From positions 1 to 64,000 of the forward strand of contig CAMPDV010000925.1 of assembly GCA_946699065.1 (NCBI GenBank): 64,000 bases of DNA, in the 5' to 3' direction. Positions within the stretch are counted from its first letter, which is position 1. Every line of letters begins with the position of its first letter. Shown here piece after piece: positions 23,086-37,200 of this stretch. Both the position numbers and the translations under genes were made by a program. The notes beneath the pieces are model-generated. The model did no database searches, was not told where the DNA came from, and saw only the letters and a program-made list of their open reading frames with translations. This stretch comes from Loxodes magnus. Its lineage: Eukaryota; Ciliophora; Karyorelictea; Loxodida; Loxodidae.

Positions 23086-23375
23086 TAAAGTTTTTATTGA
23101 ATAAATAAGCTTTTAAAAGTAATGTTTTTATTATATATGGAAATAAATATTTCTAAAATAATTTAATAATGCATGTAGATTTTTCTATTATCATTAAATA
23201 AATTAAAATTATTGCTATTTATTTTAAGTTTCTGAAATTCTCAAATTAGCTTTACTATTACTAAATTATACTAAACAAATTCTTAACTTCTTAAATAATA
23301 CCAGTATAAATAAGATACAGTATCAACTATTTTTCAAATGCAGTGAGTTATAAAAAGATGTTTGGATAATTTGTT

Positions 23376-24610
23376 GTAATAATACAATTTTCTTGTCTTG
23401 AAAGTTTTAGGTAAACTTAAGTATAATAATTAAAATAGAATATTAATTTACTAAGTTAATTCAATATTAAGAGATAATTAACTATCCTAGAAACTTTTAC
23501 CTATATCAAATATTTATTAATTTCTTTCCTTATTTCTATCATATTTATTATAGCCAAATATTAATAATTTTATCCATAATTTGCTATTTCATAATTATTA
23601 TATTTTATTTAGCTTAAACTATATATCTTTATCAGTTAAATTAGGATTATATTAAGCTAAATTATTATAATTTTGTAAATTTTAATTTCAAAAGGCAGCA
23701 AATTTAGCAGTTATTTTTAAATATAGTTATTATTTAAATTAATATATTTAATTATTAAACTATTAAATAACCATATTTAGTAGTAAAGTAGTTTAAGATT
23801 TATCTATTTATAAATTTATTTAACTACCTGCTTATATTTTACTATATGAGCTTATTAGTTAAGTCTTCTTACTTATTTTACTTTTAATAATCTAACCTAC
23901 ATTTTTAAAGCTTCTTATTTTGCTTATTAGTTAGTCTCTTTATAATTCCTAAAATTCTGCAAAACTTATAAAATTTAATCTTACAAATAAAAAGCTTAAT
24001 ATTGCTTTACAAAGGTATAGTTTCTGAAAATATTATCAAACCTTTAATTATTTTTTTAGTTCTTCTTCATCAATATTATTATATTTGTTGAAAGTATTAC
24101 TTCCCAACTAATAACAAATTAAATAAATCCTTCTTTATTCGTATATATATAATTTCATTTTCTCGGATTTAGAAGTTTCCTTGCTTATTTAAACAATTTT
24201 AAGAGGTCAATTAATTACTTCTCTGTTTTTAGCCTATTTTTACTTATATTATCAGTAATTACGCTTAGGCCTATAAAACTTTTTTATCTTATGCGAGCTA
24301 TATTACTTCCTAATTTGGTTTTTCCTTCTATATAATTACATTCTATAAAGCTATTTATGGTTAATTGTCAGCATTGAAGCAATTTATTATGATTGAAGGA
24401 AGTGTTTTTAATTAGTAGCTTCTTATATATTTAGTATTAAACGAAGTTAATATTTAGATTACTAGTAAATAATAGCTATAAAAGAGTAATTAATTAATAC
24501 TTAAATTTTTGCTTGATACAGGAGAATGATAATAATGTAATTTAAATTAAAAGCTAACTCTATTTAACTTTAGCCTATTAATAGCTTTTAGTTATAAATA
24601 TAGAAAAATT
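23376..24610. other. AT-rich sequence inside the duplication spacer
   Basis: It starts exactly where homology to the right arm stops. No gene or repeat copy was recognised. Confidence 0.4.
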
Positions 24611-24614
24611 AAAA

Positions 24615-25420
24615 AAAAAAGTGGAGAGTTGGAACAAAGGTTTTCTTATCGAAAAGATTACTCGTAATACTTCTGATCAATCTTTCTAAAATTAACAAAC
24701 ACCAACTAAGATTTAAAAGAAAAAATATTGCTAAATATCAGAAGAAAAATAATTACCTGCAAAAAATCCTAAAAAGAGGCATACATTTAATCAACTAATT
24801 AATTTAGACAAGGAATAACTCGTGGAAATTATTTTCGACTACACTGATAAAGTCGAGAATCTCGAGCATTATGTTATCAGTTTATAACAAGATTTATAAA
24901 ATCATGTGGACGATGAGAAGCCACACTGAGTTTGTTACAAAATAGGATATTAATAACAGATATCAAGAAATAGAATGCGATATTGTTAGACTAGATGAAT
25001 AAATTGGAATAGACTTTTAAAAATATGAAAATGCCTTTTAGCAAGTTAAAGAAATTAAGCAAAGGTTAGAGAAATTAGAGAGCTAATAGCCATAAAAAAA
25101 TCAAGATTCAACGATAATAGAAGAACAACCCATGACTTAAGAAAAATACTTCAAAAAAAAGTGCTACATATGCGGCAGTCAATATCATCTTTGAAGAAGA
25201 TGCTAGGGAAATAAGGAAATTAGAAAAAATATTTGAAATGAATTGTCCATGTCTTATCCTTCCTCGGATGGTTAATTATGACGTAAGAAAATAACTCCAA
25301 AGACCGTTCGGAAAGCTCGGAAGTGAACTTGGGTGGAGACACCGGGGAGTCCGAGACCATGTAAAAGGTAATACAGGGGGTTATGAATCTTTTAAGGGAA
25401 TACTTCATTAACCTTAAAAT
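24615..25420 (+). mobile_element. ORF1-only retroposon with intact CCHC knuckle
   Basis: A plus-strand coding stretch. The N-terminus is VESWNKGFLIEKITRNTSD, followed by a basic region and a coiled coil (LVEIIFDYTDKVENLEHYVI) at 24820-24910. After one frame change there is a second coil (EIKQRLEKLES) and the knuckle CYICGSQYHLWRRC at 25161-25205, whose Trp is TGA. Beyond a TGA at about 25231 a short GC-rich block continues in the same frame (MSYPSSDGQLWRKKITPKTV) up to about 25390. No endonuclease or reverse transcriptase is present. This copy has the clearest knuckle spacing (CX2CX4HX4C) of the group. Confidence 0.7.
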
Positions 25421-27129
25421 TTTTAATTTAATTTAAATATAGAAAAATATCAAAATAATTGCATTAGTATTTGAAATAACAGCTAGTTATAAAAATTGAA
25501 ATAAATGTAAAATTATTAGTGTAAGATAAAGCACTGTAAATATTACTATTACTAACTATATATAATTATCTATTACTAATATAAACTAATATCATATAAT
25601 TTTAAAACTTTTATTAAATCAGTAAAATAGTTAAACTATTATCACTATATCTTTATTTACGAAAAAAAGACTTAGAATGAGATTATTAAAAGAAGATGTA
25701 TAAATCTTAATAAGCTTTTCTTTTTCTTACAGAAGTTAATTAAATCCTGCTAAGGATGCTTCTATATGGTTTTTAGTATTATTAGAAATAAATTAAAATG
25801 TTTATTCTAATCGTAAAACTCTTTATTATTGATTTATTTCTTTAAAATTAAAAAATATCTAAGTTACTTCATTAATAATCAATATATAACAAAAAATAAC
25901 TAAATATAAGAATCTTACTTATTATTGCTTTATTCAAAATTTACAATTTTTATATACTCTTTGTTTACTAGAATTTTAAGCAATATCTTATAGTATTTAC
26001 CAGGAATAATATAACTTAAAGATAAAAAAAGGAATAATTGACGATAAGTAATAAGAAAATGTATTAAAATAGTAGATTATTATTGAAATGAACAATAGCA
26101 TATAGACTTTAATTAATTATAATTAGAATAATTAAAATCTTTAAGATATTTAAAAATTATAAAAAAGTAAATTATTAATTATAATTATAAAATAAATTAA
26201 AAAATTAAATAAAATTAATAATTTTCTAGCTGATCCACCTTTGTTATAACTAAGTTGCTTCATACTAAAAACTTATAAAAATATTAAAGTTTATGATATA
26301 AAGAAACTAAATTAGATCAGTAAATAAACAAGATTTATCCAAATATAAATGTTTAATTAAATAAGATATAAAAATAATCTTAGAAAATCAATAGAAAAAA
26401 TATAAAAAGAATAAAATTTAAAAGGGATTGAAAATGAAGAAGAAGTTTAAAAATAATTTTGATTTATAAGTTATTTCCTCAACTATCTTTAATCATTTTT
26501 TTAAAGCTTGAAAAATATTTTGGAAAACATATTTAATTAAAGATTTCAGTCACTAATTCTTAGAGGAGATTTGATTTATAGATATACGTAGAAAGAAAAT
26601 AAATTCTTATGCAAAAAATAAAAAAAAATAAAAAAAAATATATAAATGCGAATTTTGCTCCAAAAATTAAAGCCCTTAAAATTAAATCATAAAATACTTT
26701 ATTCCAAATAATAAAATTTTAAAATAAAACTCAAGTAATACAAATAAATTTTTATTAGCTATCAGAATATAATTACATTTTTATAGAATAATAGAATTAT
26801 AGATTAATAGAAATAGATAAAACAATGTAGAAAAAGATGAAACTTAATTAAAAAGAATAAAATAAATAAGAAATCGCAATAATTTACAATCAAAAGAAAT
26901 TAATTAAAAAATTTATAAATTAATGAAGAAAATAATACTTCAAAAACTCTAAAAATGTAGAAAAATAAAAGTAAGTCAAATTTTTTATTTAATCAAATAA
27001 ATTCTAATTGAAAAATTAGCAACAATTTTTCTAATAGAAGATAAGAAAAACGGAACATAATTTTATGAATGAATTAATTAATTAATTTACGTGATTTCAG
27101 CTTTATTTGGTTAATTATAAATCAAAAGA

Positions 27130-27790
27130 TTTTTGTTAAATAAAAGAGATTTCATATTTACTTGGATCTTGTTTATCAAATGTTCTAAGGATGTTTAATC
27201 TATTTTTTCTGAGAGTTTCGTATAGATTGATTTTCATTCATTTCTTATTAAATTCGTTAAATGCAAACTATATATTTGGAGATTCTTTGTTTAACTGGAG
27301 TATTTTTTTCTTGTAGAATTTACCTTCTTGATTCCAATAAATCCTGAAAATGTTTTACCATTAGTTTTATTCTTATTTTTATTATATTTATTAGAATTGC
27401 AAGTAGCTTCTAACTTTGTGCTCTGGTCGCTTGCATTATCAGCATCTCATTATTTTTCAATTGGAAATATAATTTATTTTAGACTGTTGCTCTACATTCA
27501 TCGGTTCATTCATCTACATTTTTGCAGAAATATTGCTTTCAGTTAACTCTGCGAATTGGTTAAATTTTGTTTCTAATTATTCTAACCTGATAATTCCAAA
27601 CTATTTATTTTCAATCTGGAGAAATGTTAACTAATAGCAATTTAAGTAGAGAGCGATGGAATTCTTCCCATCGTGAAATGGAAAAATCTGGAAAAAAAAT
27701 TATCAACTCAAATTATTCAAAAGAGAGAAGTAAAGGAAAAGGAACAACGCGAGGAACGAACATGTAGGAAAAGAGATATTATACATGTAT
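27130..27790 (-). mobile_element. decayed ORF1-type retroposon
   Basis: The minus strand carries a CCHC-like motif at about 27430-27480 (RCWQCKRPEHKVRSY, last Cys replaced by Tyr) within a Gln/Lys-rich stretch. A Leu/Gln/Asn-rich possible coil lies upstream, and a GC-richer block at 27640-27790 may be the 5' part. Frames are broken. It is assigned to the ORF1-only group by the knuckle alone. Confidence 0.4.
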
Positions 27791-27825
27791 AACTTCAATT
27801 AAACCGGAAGGTGAACATTTATTTT

Positions 27826-27847
27826 AATGATTAATGATTAATGATTT
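27826..27847. repeat. 7-bp tandem repeat, 3 copies
   Basis: Three copies of ttaatga lie at the GC-rich end of the decayed retroposon. This may be its simple-sequence edge or target-site slippage. Confidence 0.6.
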
Positions 27848-28560
27848 ATTTTCAATTTTTTCTTATGAATTAATCATCAGGTGTTCAATTTTTCTTTCGA
27901 GGTACTTGTGCAGTTCTTAAAAGTTTAAAATTTTCTAATTACATAACTTGGAGCTCTTAAATGTATTTTTGATTAGTCGTAACTTGACTAAGATGAATCC
28001 TTTCGAGAAGAGATTTTTTAAAAGTAATTTTGCATTTTATTTATATATATAATAATAAAATATTTGGAATTATGTTCTCAATTAAAATAATAGGATAGAT
28101 AATATTAATGTAAAATATAAATTTTAGCTTTTCTTTAAATAAATTATTAAATTATAAGCCTTAGTTAAAAAGTATTTAAAATGCTATCTTTTAAGAATAA
28201 CAAAATTAGATATTTTTACTTAAATAGATTCAATTTTTAGAAACTATAATTTGAATATCTCAGTTGCTAAAGTTTCCGAAAATAGTATCTTAGTTTTCTG
28301 ATATGTAATGATTTTAATTAAATAATTTTTCTAATAAAGTATAGATTTTTATGATATTTAAATAATATTTTTGCTATTTAAATAGCTTTGTATTTTAATA
28401 ATATAAAGTAGATAAAAGAAGAGTTCTAAGAACAACACAAAGAAGAAATAAGTAGTAAGTAGTTATAATAACATATTGTATAAATAATTAGCATTTTTAT
28501 CTATTTAATTGTTTAGTTTTTTAATATAAATTTCCTATTTTACTTTAAATCTTTTACTAT

Positions 28561-31500
28561 AACCAATTTTTATTATAAAGTAATAGTTTATCATAAAATA
28601 CCCTAATACTTACTTTTAAATCATTTTTCAAGGCTAATTTAAATATTAATTCCAATCAGTAAATTTATAGGATTAATTGAAAGGCATTAAATAATAAAAT
28701 AACTTTTTCTATTATTATAAATAAAAAATTATCAACATACAGATTAGCAAAAAAGAGTGATAAGATAGCTAAAAGTGTTTAATTTAGTAAAATATTAAAT
28801 CTAACTATTAATTATGCTTATAATATACCTTTATTACACCTTAAAAACTTAAAATTAATCAAATAACTGCATAATAATCAGAAATATTATTAGAATATTC
28901 TGCTTTACTTATAGATCTATTCTATATATCTGTTTAATAAATTAAACGTTAAATCACAGAATTATATACATTTTTATAGGTTAAATAATTAGAAGTTTTA
29001 TATATTGATATTAAGTAATAGAGAACTATGTTACTATAAAATAAATTTTAATAGACTATATATAAAAGTCTAGGTAGAAGTATAAAAGATAACACTAAAT
29101 TTTTGAAAATGAGTTATAAAAAAATATTAAAAGATTAATTTAAATTAATAAAGATTCTACATATATATTTAAAATTATTAAAAAACACTTAATAATATCA
29201 AGTTAAGTTTATTTTATTATCATTTCTATATAATATATTAGATTATAGATCTTTATATCATACATATTTTTAAATTAATCTAAAGTTTATTAATTTACCA
29301 TTTGTTCATTTATAAAATCTATACTGCTACTAATTATTTAAAAATTGTAATCCGAGACATTGCAAATTAAAAATAATAAAACCAATAATTTTAATTGAAA
29401 AACCTTTGAAAAATGAAAAAATATAATAATTTTAATAAATTTTGATATTGTTAATGATTAACTAAAATAAACATTTAATAACCATACTATTTGGAAAATA
29501 ATTTATCTATCAGTTCCTTTAAATGCATCAGATTTTTCAGTTCTTAAAAATTTAGTTCAAAAAAGTTAAATTTGGACTTGGTTGTAATCAAAATATCAAA
29601 TATAAAATCTTTAAAATATAAATAAAATAAAAATTATTAAATAGGAAAGAGACTTTGCGTTATTCGGCAATATAGCACAAAGATGTAATTTTCTACAATA
29701 GCTTTGAGATTATTTTATACCTGGAACAGATTTAGGAATTTAAAAAAGATCGAAATTTTTTTAGAACTTGATTTAGAAATGATAATTAAAAAATTCTAAT
29801 TATAAAAAAATTCTTAGATGAGTTTAAAATTCATATATTCTTGATAACTTTAGGAATTTCTTTATTAAAAAAGAAGAAGATTTATAAATACCCTTTGCTT
29901 AACTTAAAGTCGACAGTATTAAATATCATTTATTGCTATGAAATACAATAGATAATTGTAAACATTTATTTTAACATAGAAATTCAAGTATTACAAATTA
30001 TTTATTATTGAAAGATAAAATGAGTGAATAGGGATTTTTAATTTTTTTAATTTTAAAACTATATTAAAAAGAGGATTCCATAATAAAAACAATTTCTCGT
30101 AACATTGCTTCAGAAAATGCTATGATTTACTTTCTAATTTCTATTTAAGGTTTTTATTGAAGATATAACCTAAGCTTGTAAAGCAATCCTTCTTAAATTT
30201 TTTTATTTAGAAACATCATTAAAGGATAACTCATAGGTTTGAGTTACTCTCAATTAGTTTTTCTTTTGGCATCAAATGTGATCATACTGAATTTAAGAAA
30301 TTTCATCCAGATATTTATTTAAAAGTTCTAAAGGAATAAATGTGTATAAAGTGTTTCCTATAATTTTACCATTTTATAAACATTTCTATTCTAAAAATTG
30401 TACTAGAATCATTAGAACTATCATATGAATTAAGTGATACACTCTAATAATTTGATAAGAAGGAAATTTAAAGAATAAGAATATTAACCTTTAAATGAAT
30501 TATCCTTAATCTTTAAAAAGAACTTACTGATTTTTATTTATTTTGTGATAGAATAAAATGAGTTGTTTTCGTTAAGGGCTATGATAAAGCTTAACATAAA
30601 ATAAATATTAGGCAAAATATTATCAGGGTAAAACTATTTAATATTAAGTATAATGCTTGCTTTATAATTAATTTTTATCATTTTTTAAAAATTTTATATA
30701 GAAATAGATTAAAATTACAGATTAAACTTAAGTCGACATTATTTAATCTGATTTAAATAGTTTATAAGTTCATGAATATTTTAACAAATTTAATACTTAG
30801 ATAAATATTTTAGTAAATAGAAGCATTTTAAGTTTTTTTAATTTACCGCTCTTTAGTACGACTTTTATAGGCTTTTCATAAATATTTAAATTTAATGATT
30901 AAAGTCTAATTATCTGAATGATAACTAATATATTCTACTAAATTTAAACCTTAGCGATTTCTTTTTTTTAATAATTTAAATAGAAAATCAAATATTTTCA
31001 ATCTGCTAACTATAAAAACTAATTATTAGTTATAATAAAGAGTCTTTATGCTTAGAAATTTCTAAATCTATAACATTTTTTATAAATACCATTAAATTTT
31101 TTTTTGTTATTTCTATTTCTATTTTTTATCTATCTATTCAAATTTAATTCTGAACATTTTGATGTAGTCTTCGAAGCTTTAATATGTGTTTGCTAGCTTA
31201 CCTGCAGAACATAATAATCGTAAATATTCAATAATTTAAATAAATGTACTAAGATTAGATAATCTTAATGATCTTTAAAATATAATGTTTTTAATTATAA
31301 ATAAGCTTATTTTTAGGAAATGTAGTTCTTTATTTAGCAATTACTTTAACTATAACCTAATTCTTTTTTAGCTAGTGTTTAGTATTGAAAATATCCTAAA
31401 TGAGGAAATATAAACTCATTACTATTTAGGAAATTAGATTTATGTAGAATATAGTGATAATAATTTATTTTATTTGCTTTCATTATATTTAACTATAATT

Positions 31501-31883
31501 TAAACAGCTTTCTTTATTTCTAAATTTTAATATTTAAGTACTTAATTTATAAATAGTTTCTCTCTTTTCTTAGTCTATAAATAGTTCACTAATTTAATAA
31601 ATTTTATATATGTTTTTAGCATTTTAGATAAAGATATTTATATTAAAGCTAGCTTGCTTTTACATAATAATATAGTATTTAATATCATAATATACAATTT
31701 AATTATAACTATAAAAGTAGAACTGAATAATGGTTCTTTAGATTAATAAATTGCATAGAATATTTAATTTTAGATCTACTTTCTTTATGATTAGGAAATG
31801 ATTAATTCCTAAAATTAAAATATAAATAAATTATAATTAAATGGATTTATATTATTTAAGTTACTTATAAACTGTTTATTCAA
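28561..31883. other. AT-rich sequence without recognisable genes
   Basis: Over 3 kb of AT-rich text. I find no domain, tRNA or repeat copy that I can support. Confidence 0.4.
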
Positions 31884-31957
31884 GGTCGCATAGCTCAGCT
31901 GGTTAGAGCGCTGTGCTAATAACGCAGAGGTCGTGAGTTCGAGACTCACTGTGACCA
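31884..31957 (+). tRNA. tRNA-Ile(AAT)
   Basis: A 74-nt gene without intron or encoded CCA. The acceptor stem GGTCGCA pairs with TGTGACC with one G:T pair, and the D stem is GCTC/GAGC. The anticodon stem CTGTG/CGCAG has loop CTAATAA (anticodon AAT). The T arm is GTGAG-TTCGAGA-CTCAC. The A box (TAGCTCAGCTGG) and B box (GTTCGAGAC) are intact, and a TTTT terminator follows directly. It decodes AUU/AUC/AUA-type isoleucine codons after A34 is edited to inosine. Confidence 0.98.
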
Positions 31958-32334
31958 TTTTAATTTAAATTATTATACTGTAAATAACTTAGAAAGATTA
32001 ACTACATCAGAAATTATAGTTCTTTATGTTCTAAATTATAACTAGCTATCATAAAGGGATTCTTTAATAACTTACATTAATAAATCCTTAATCATTTGCT
32101 CCGTTTTTACTAAATTTATTACTAATTTTAAGTTGGAATTCACTTGTTTAGCTATAGACTTTTAACAATATGTAAATATACATGGAGAATAATAATATAT
32201 TAGTAAAATAGTTTTAATTAGCTATTATAAGTTTAGTAAAGTATCCTAATAAAGCTTAATGAAGAATTCCTAGTTATAAAATAAAAGCTTAGTAAATTTA
32301 AATTTTATTTATAGTATAATACTTTAAATTAAAA

Positions 32335-32408
32335 TGGTCACAGTGAGTCTCGAACTCACGACCTCTGCGTTATTAGCACAGCGCTCTAACCAGCTGAGCT
32401 ATGCGACC
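32335..32408 (-). tRNA. tRNA-Ile(AAT), inverted second copy
   Basis: This gene is identical over its length to the tRNA at 31884 but lies on the other strand, so the two converge tail to tail 377 bp apart. The first 30 bp after each 3' end are also nearly the same (ATTTTAATTTAAA, then TATTATACT), so the duplication included the 3' flank. Both copies have intact A and B boxes and T-run terminators. Confidence 0.98.
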
Positions 32409-35400
32409 TTTAATTTATAGATTTCAAATGTTTATAAACTTTAATATCTTCTAACCTGTCATTTAAGAAGAATAACTCATTTAATTCTATAAATTTATAA
32501 CTAAGAATTGCAAATAGACTACTAAATATAACTATGCGTATAAGAAAAGGCTTTAGCAAAATAAATAAAGCTAAATGCTAAATTCCTATTAATTTACTTA
32601 AAATTTAATTTAAGTTTTATAGTTATTTAATATCAAATAAAAAAGTCTTCATTTATCTAACATCTGATTATTAGATAAATTATTATAAAATCTAATTAAA
32701 AACTTCCTTAAAGTTATTCTATTTAAGGAAACTCAAATTTTATTAAAACAAACTAGCAAATAAACTATATTGTTTTACCTATTTTTAACTATAAACTTAT
32801 TTTAACAAACTTAAGTTTTTATAAATTTCTTGTAGTAGCTTATATAATTAATATTATATAAAGTAAGATATTTATTAGTAAAATAATTGAAAATTTTAGG
32901 TTTTATCTATTATTTTTTTTCAAAATAAAGCAGTTTTATTACTTTAGGGTTTTATATATTCTTAGATAATAGAGTGAGAAATAAGATTATAAGTAATTAT
33001 CTTTTATATTTTAACTTTAATACTATATTTATAAAGTTTTAAGCTCTTTTGCTTATAAAACCTACATTTAACAAAATCTTTTTTAATAATTTATCTTAAA
33101 GTATTTAGCAACTGAATTTTAATGATCAGTTATAAAATTAAAATATTTTAATACTATTGATAAGCTATAACTATTAATTCTAAAGCTAATTGAAATGTAC
33201 TTTTTCAGATATTCTAATAAAGCAATATTTGATAAATATAAAATGTTTGCATCTAAATTAAAAATATTGTTCATCTTATTTGAATAAATTAGCTAAAAAT
33301 CTATTATTTATAATAATTTAATAGACTAATAATTATAACATTTATCTATTTTTATACTTATATAATTTAAGAAATAGAAGTTAAAGGAAAATATCTCTTT
33401 TACTTAATTCAAATTTGTTTGTCTTAGAAAAATTTTATTATAACTTTGATCACACAAAGATTTTTTAAATTCTACAAGAAGTTATAAGATTAATTAAAAA
33501 AATGATTCAGAAAAAGAAAAAAGTAGATTAGATACAAAATTAATTACTTTTCAAACAGAGTTAAAAATAGAACTCAAAATTAAAAAAAAATATTTAAAAA
33601 ATTGAAAAATACTATGAAATAAGCAATGAATAAATAAAAGATCTTAACATAAAAAATTTTGTTTAAGAAATCTAAAAAAATACAAAAACATTTTCAAAGA
33701 ATAATAAAGAGAATATAAGATATGAAAAAAGCCAAAATAATTTATAAACAATATAAAAAGGGGACTAAATTTTAAAAAATTACATATATAACAGTAAACA
33801 AAGAATTAGTAAAAGAATAAAAATTAATTTATAGACAAAGAACGCAATTAATATTTTTTAGAGCTGATCACTCAGAAAGACACATTGATTAAGAGTAAAT
33901 ATTATGTATTTGTAAGCAATAAGAAAAATTTTAATGTGGTCTTTGATTGCTAATATTACAGATAAATTATATAAGAAAATAGTCTTCAGATTCAAGAAAT
34001 ATTATAAAATCTAAGCACAAATATAAATCTGAAAAGAAGGAAAGAACAAATATTAAATAAAAAATGAAATTAATTAAAAATAGAAAAAAATTTGCAAGAA
34101 ATGCTAGAATATAATCAGCTATTAATAAATTAGTAAACAAAAAAGAATAAATAAATAATAGAAGATATTGATCTTAAGATAAAAAACATGGTCTAGCATA
34201 AACAAAAATATTAGCATATAATTTGATTTTAAGAATAATTGAGCGAAAACTAAATCCATTAGTAATATGAGAATAATGAAGATTTAAATGATTATTTTTA
34301 ATATTAACAAAGATTAAAGAAGAAGAGAAACAAAGCAATAAAATCAAATAAAATCAAATAAAAACAATAATGAAGGCAAAGAGTTTCTGAAGGCGAGTGA
34401 TATCATAAAAAAATATTTTATTAAGCTGAAAGGCAAACATTATATAATTTAATTTAATTTTGATTATATATTTTTGGATGTTTTAATCATATTATTTTCT
34501 GCACTTGGCTATAATTTTAAAGCTAATATCACTTATTATTTAGTTTTGAGATTATTTTTATTTGTAAACAAAGAAAAATCTATTTATATTTATAAAAAAA
34601 CTTTTTTTATTCTATATATTTAATAATTTTGCCTTAAGTTGATTATAATCACTTCAAATCTTAATTTTTAAACAAACTCAATGTCATATTTATCTAAACC
34701 TAAAAAAATTAAATTTAAGAAGCTAATTATTTGTCTATAGTTATTTTCTCTTTGTTCTCAGATACATTATTTTGCATGGTTGTATAATAATTTATTCAAG
34801 CAATCTATGTAAATAATAAGGCTAAGTTTTAAATTAATTTTATAATTTTATCATAAAATGTCAAAAAATACTAAAAATCTAAAAAGATTATCTTATTTAT
34901 TTAATAGAAGATTTATAAAAATTTAGCATAATCATATAAAAATAAAAAATTTGCATCTATATGAGTCAAATAAAATAATAATAAGGATAATATTAATAAT
35001 AGATATAAATTTACATCTTTTTAATTATATTAAAATATTTAGTAAATTTTATGCTTTTTAAAATGATTTAAAATCTAAGAAAAAAAAATTATTTCTAGAT
35101 AATATACCACAAAATTAAACTTAGTATAAGTAAAAAGATAAAAATAATAGCAATATTAACTTACTTTTCAATTTGTTAGGTAAATTTTATTTATGTGTTC
35201 TCTATGAACTATTTTAAATAATCTCTTAAAAATAAAAATTTTAAAATTGAATTAAAACTTTAATTGATGTAAATTTAGATTAACAATAGAGCTGAGAAAA
35301 TATTATTTTTATGAACCAAAATATATTCGAAAAAACTTAATTTATATAATTATCAGTTATAAAGATTTAATTATTTATCCTTTCATAATTCAGAATTTAA

Positions 35401-36820
35401 GTAATCAATAAAATTTAAGTTAAACTGACTAAAAAATAAGGAGAAGTTATTAAAATCTACCTAAAGTATTTGAATAGCAGATATAAACTTTAGTTAATTA
35501 GAAGTTTCTATTTTTAAATATATTAAAATTTTTATTAAGAATTAAAGAATTGTAGTATATTTTTTATAATTATGCAAATAAAAATCTGAATTTTAATGAT
35601 ATATTCAAAAAATAAAATCAATTTTATTTCTTTTTCAATCTTAATGAGCTCATGTAATATTTTTATCTATTCCAGATTAAGAAATTATTATTAAGGTTTA
35701 GTTTATATTCCTTACCTTTGATAGCGAATTTAAATAGATTTCTGTTAAATCTAGTTTTTATAAACTAATGTGCATAAAGGAATAAAAAATTTTAGTTTTT
35801 TCTATGAGCCTTTATCACATTTTTCTTAAAATTAATTATAATAAGGAGTTGAGTCTTAAACTTTAAAATTTAAATATATTAAATTCCACAGTCTATAATA
35901 GTAATTATCTCATATCTCGTTTCCTTTGTTAAAGCCATTACTACACTTAATATTTCTCAAATCTTAACTTGTAAGTTAGTTTCGTAATGTTCTTTTTGCC
36001 TTTTGTATTTACCAATTAACTGAAATCTATTTTTCTTCCTTAATTTTGTATTAAAGTTCCTGTAATTCTCTTAAAATAATTGACTTTAATCTATTTTTTG
36101 TGATTCAAAGCAGAAAAGCTAATCAAATAGAGGTATTAGGTTAGGCATAATCTTATTTTAAGAGATCTTAGTTTTATTTTTCCCTTAGCATAGAGGCTGC
36201 TATCAAAAATTTATCTATTTATCCATCTAAAAGCTAATTCACTTTTTCTTTACCTCCTTTCCAAAATTTTTATTTATCAATTACTCAACTTCCTAATCTA
36301 AGTGTTGTTATGTCTAAAACCCATAAATAACATTTTAATCATACAATTTTTCTCATTCAAAATAAAATATAATAGTGGATTTTAATCTTACCTTTCTTAA
36401 AATTCTGCAAAGCCAAGTGAAATATGATTTCAAAAATAAAAATAGAAATTAACTAGAGGTTTAAAATTGATGCTTTTAGTCATTTTCAAATAAGGATATA
36501 AATCGTACTACTTAAAATAAAATGAAAAGCATCGATAATCAGTTAAAGTTCCGCTACCAAATAAATTTCTGCTTATTATTGTTTAATATTATTGGCTTTA
36601 AAAAAGATGCATATAATTTATTTAAAAATAATAAGATTATAATTAAAGTATTAAATATTAGATTATTATTATTATTTAAAAAATTTAATAGATATAGAAA
36701 GTTAAGCTTTAAAATATTATTAACAAACTAATACAAAATAAATTACAAATGTTAAACCTTTACTAAATTAAGCTATCAATGCTGATTTACAATATTTATA
36801 ATTTCTATTTATAATAATAG
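32409..36820. other. AT-rich sequence with weak coding relics
   Basis: Most of this is featureless. At 33850-34030 a frame reads DHSERHIDQEQILCICKQQE, then a Cys-Gly-Leu-Trp run and a basic tail, which hints at an old zinc-binding domain. At about 35930-36120 the minus strand reads KGKKNITKLTYKLRF. Neither can be assigned. Parts of 34860-35300 loosely resemble 41340-41760 and may be the third copy of the long direct repeat. Confidence 0.3.
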
Positions 36821-36829
36821 CTATTTTAG

Positions 36830-37200
36830 TATTTCACATATCAGAGGTTTTTTCTTAAGGAATTTCTATTTTTAAAGACCATAATTTTAATATCATAATT
36901 ACCAGATTATTTCGAAATTTTCCTAAAATGAAACTTCATATTCTAATGTGTGATAAAATCCACAAAATTAAACTATTTTTCTAATAAAATACTCATTTTT
37001 ATAGTATTTAGACATAGTTTTGTTATTTAAATAACTTTCTATTTTAATAATTATAAGTAGATAAAGGAGAATTCTAAGAACAAAATTAAAGAGAAATAAT
37101 TAGGAAGTAATTATAATAAAATATTGTATAAATAATTAGCATTTCTATTGCTTAGTTTATTAATATAAATTTCTTATTTTATTTTCAATCTTTTACAATC
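36830..37200. repeat. long direct repeat, partial copy (block B)
   Basis: It aligns with 28190-28560 over about 350 bp in the same orientation. The conserved core 'gtataaataattagcatttctatt' is followed by 'taatataaatttc.tattttattt'. It is one of three copies of this block. Confidence 0.6.

Larger units (their letters stand above)
16795..23375. repeat. left arm of large inverted duplication
   Basis: This arm matches 52094-57480 in inverse orientation. From 18245 to 23375 paired positions sum to 75469 almost throughout, so more than 5 kb is collinear with a single net one-base difference. Sampled stretches differ at about 1% of bases. The outer part (16795-18245) is much more diverged from its partner. 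It has gained the 0.85-kb retroposon at 17004-17851, flanked by a 13-bp duplication. The arm holds the kinase-kelch gene, a hairpin-tailed element and an ORF1-only element. The outer edge coincides with the 5' end of the LINE. Confidence 0.9.
25950..28560. repeat. degenerate long direct repeat, copy 1
   Basis: Blocks at 25980-26110, 26500-26690 and 28190-28560 recur in the same order and orientation at 40050-40150, 40440-40640 and 42110-42300. The last block also recurs at 36840-37200. Shared words include 'acgataagtaataagaaaatgta', 'tagaggagatttgat' and 'attgtataaataattagcattt'. Similarity is roughly 75-85% by eye, with indels. No gene explains it; it may be an old transposon or a segmental duplication. 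Confidence 0.5.
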
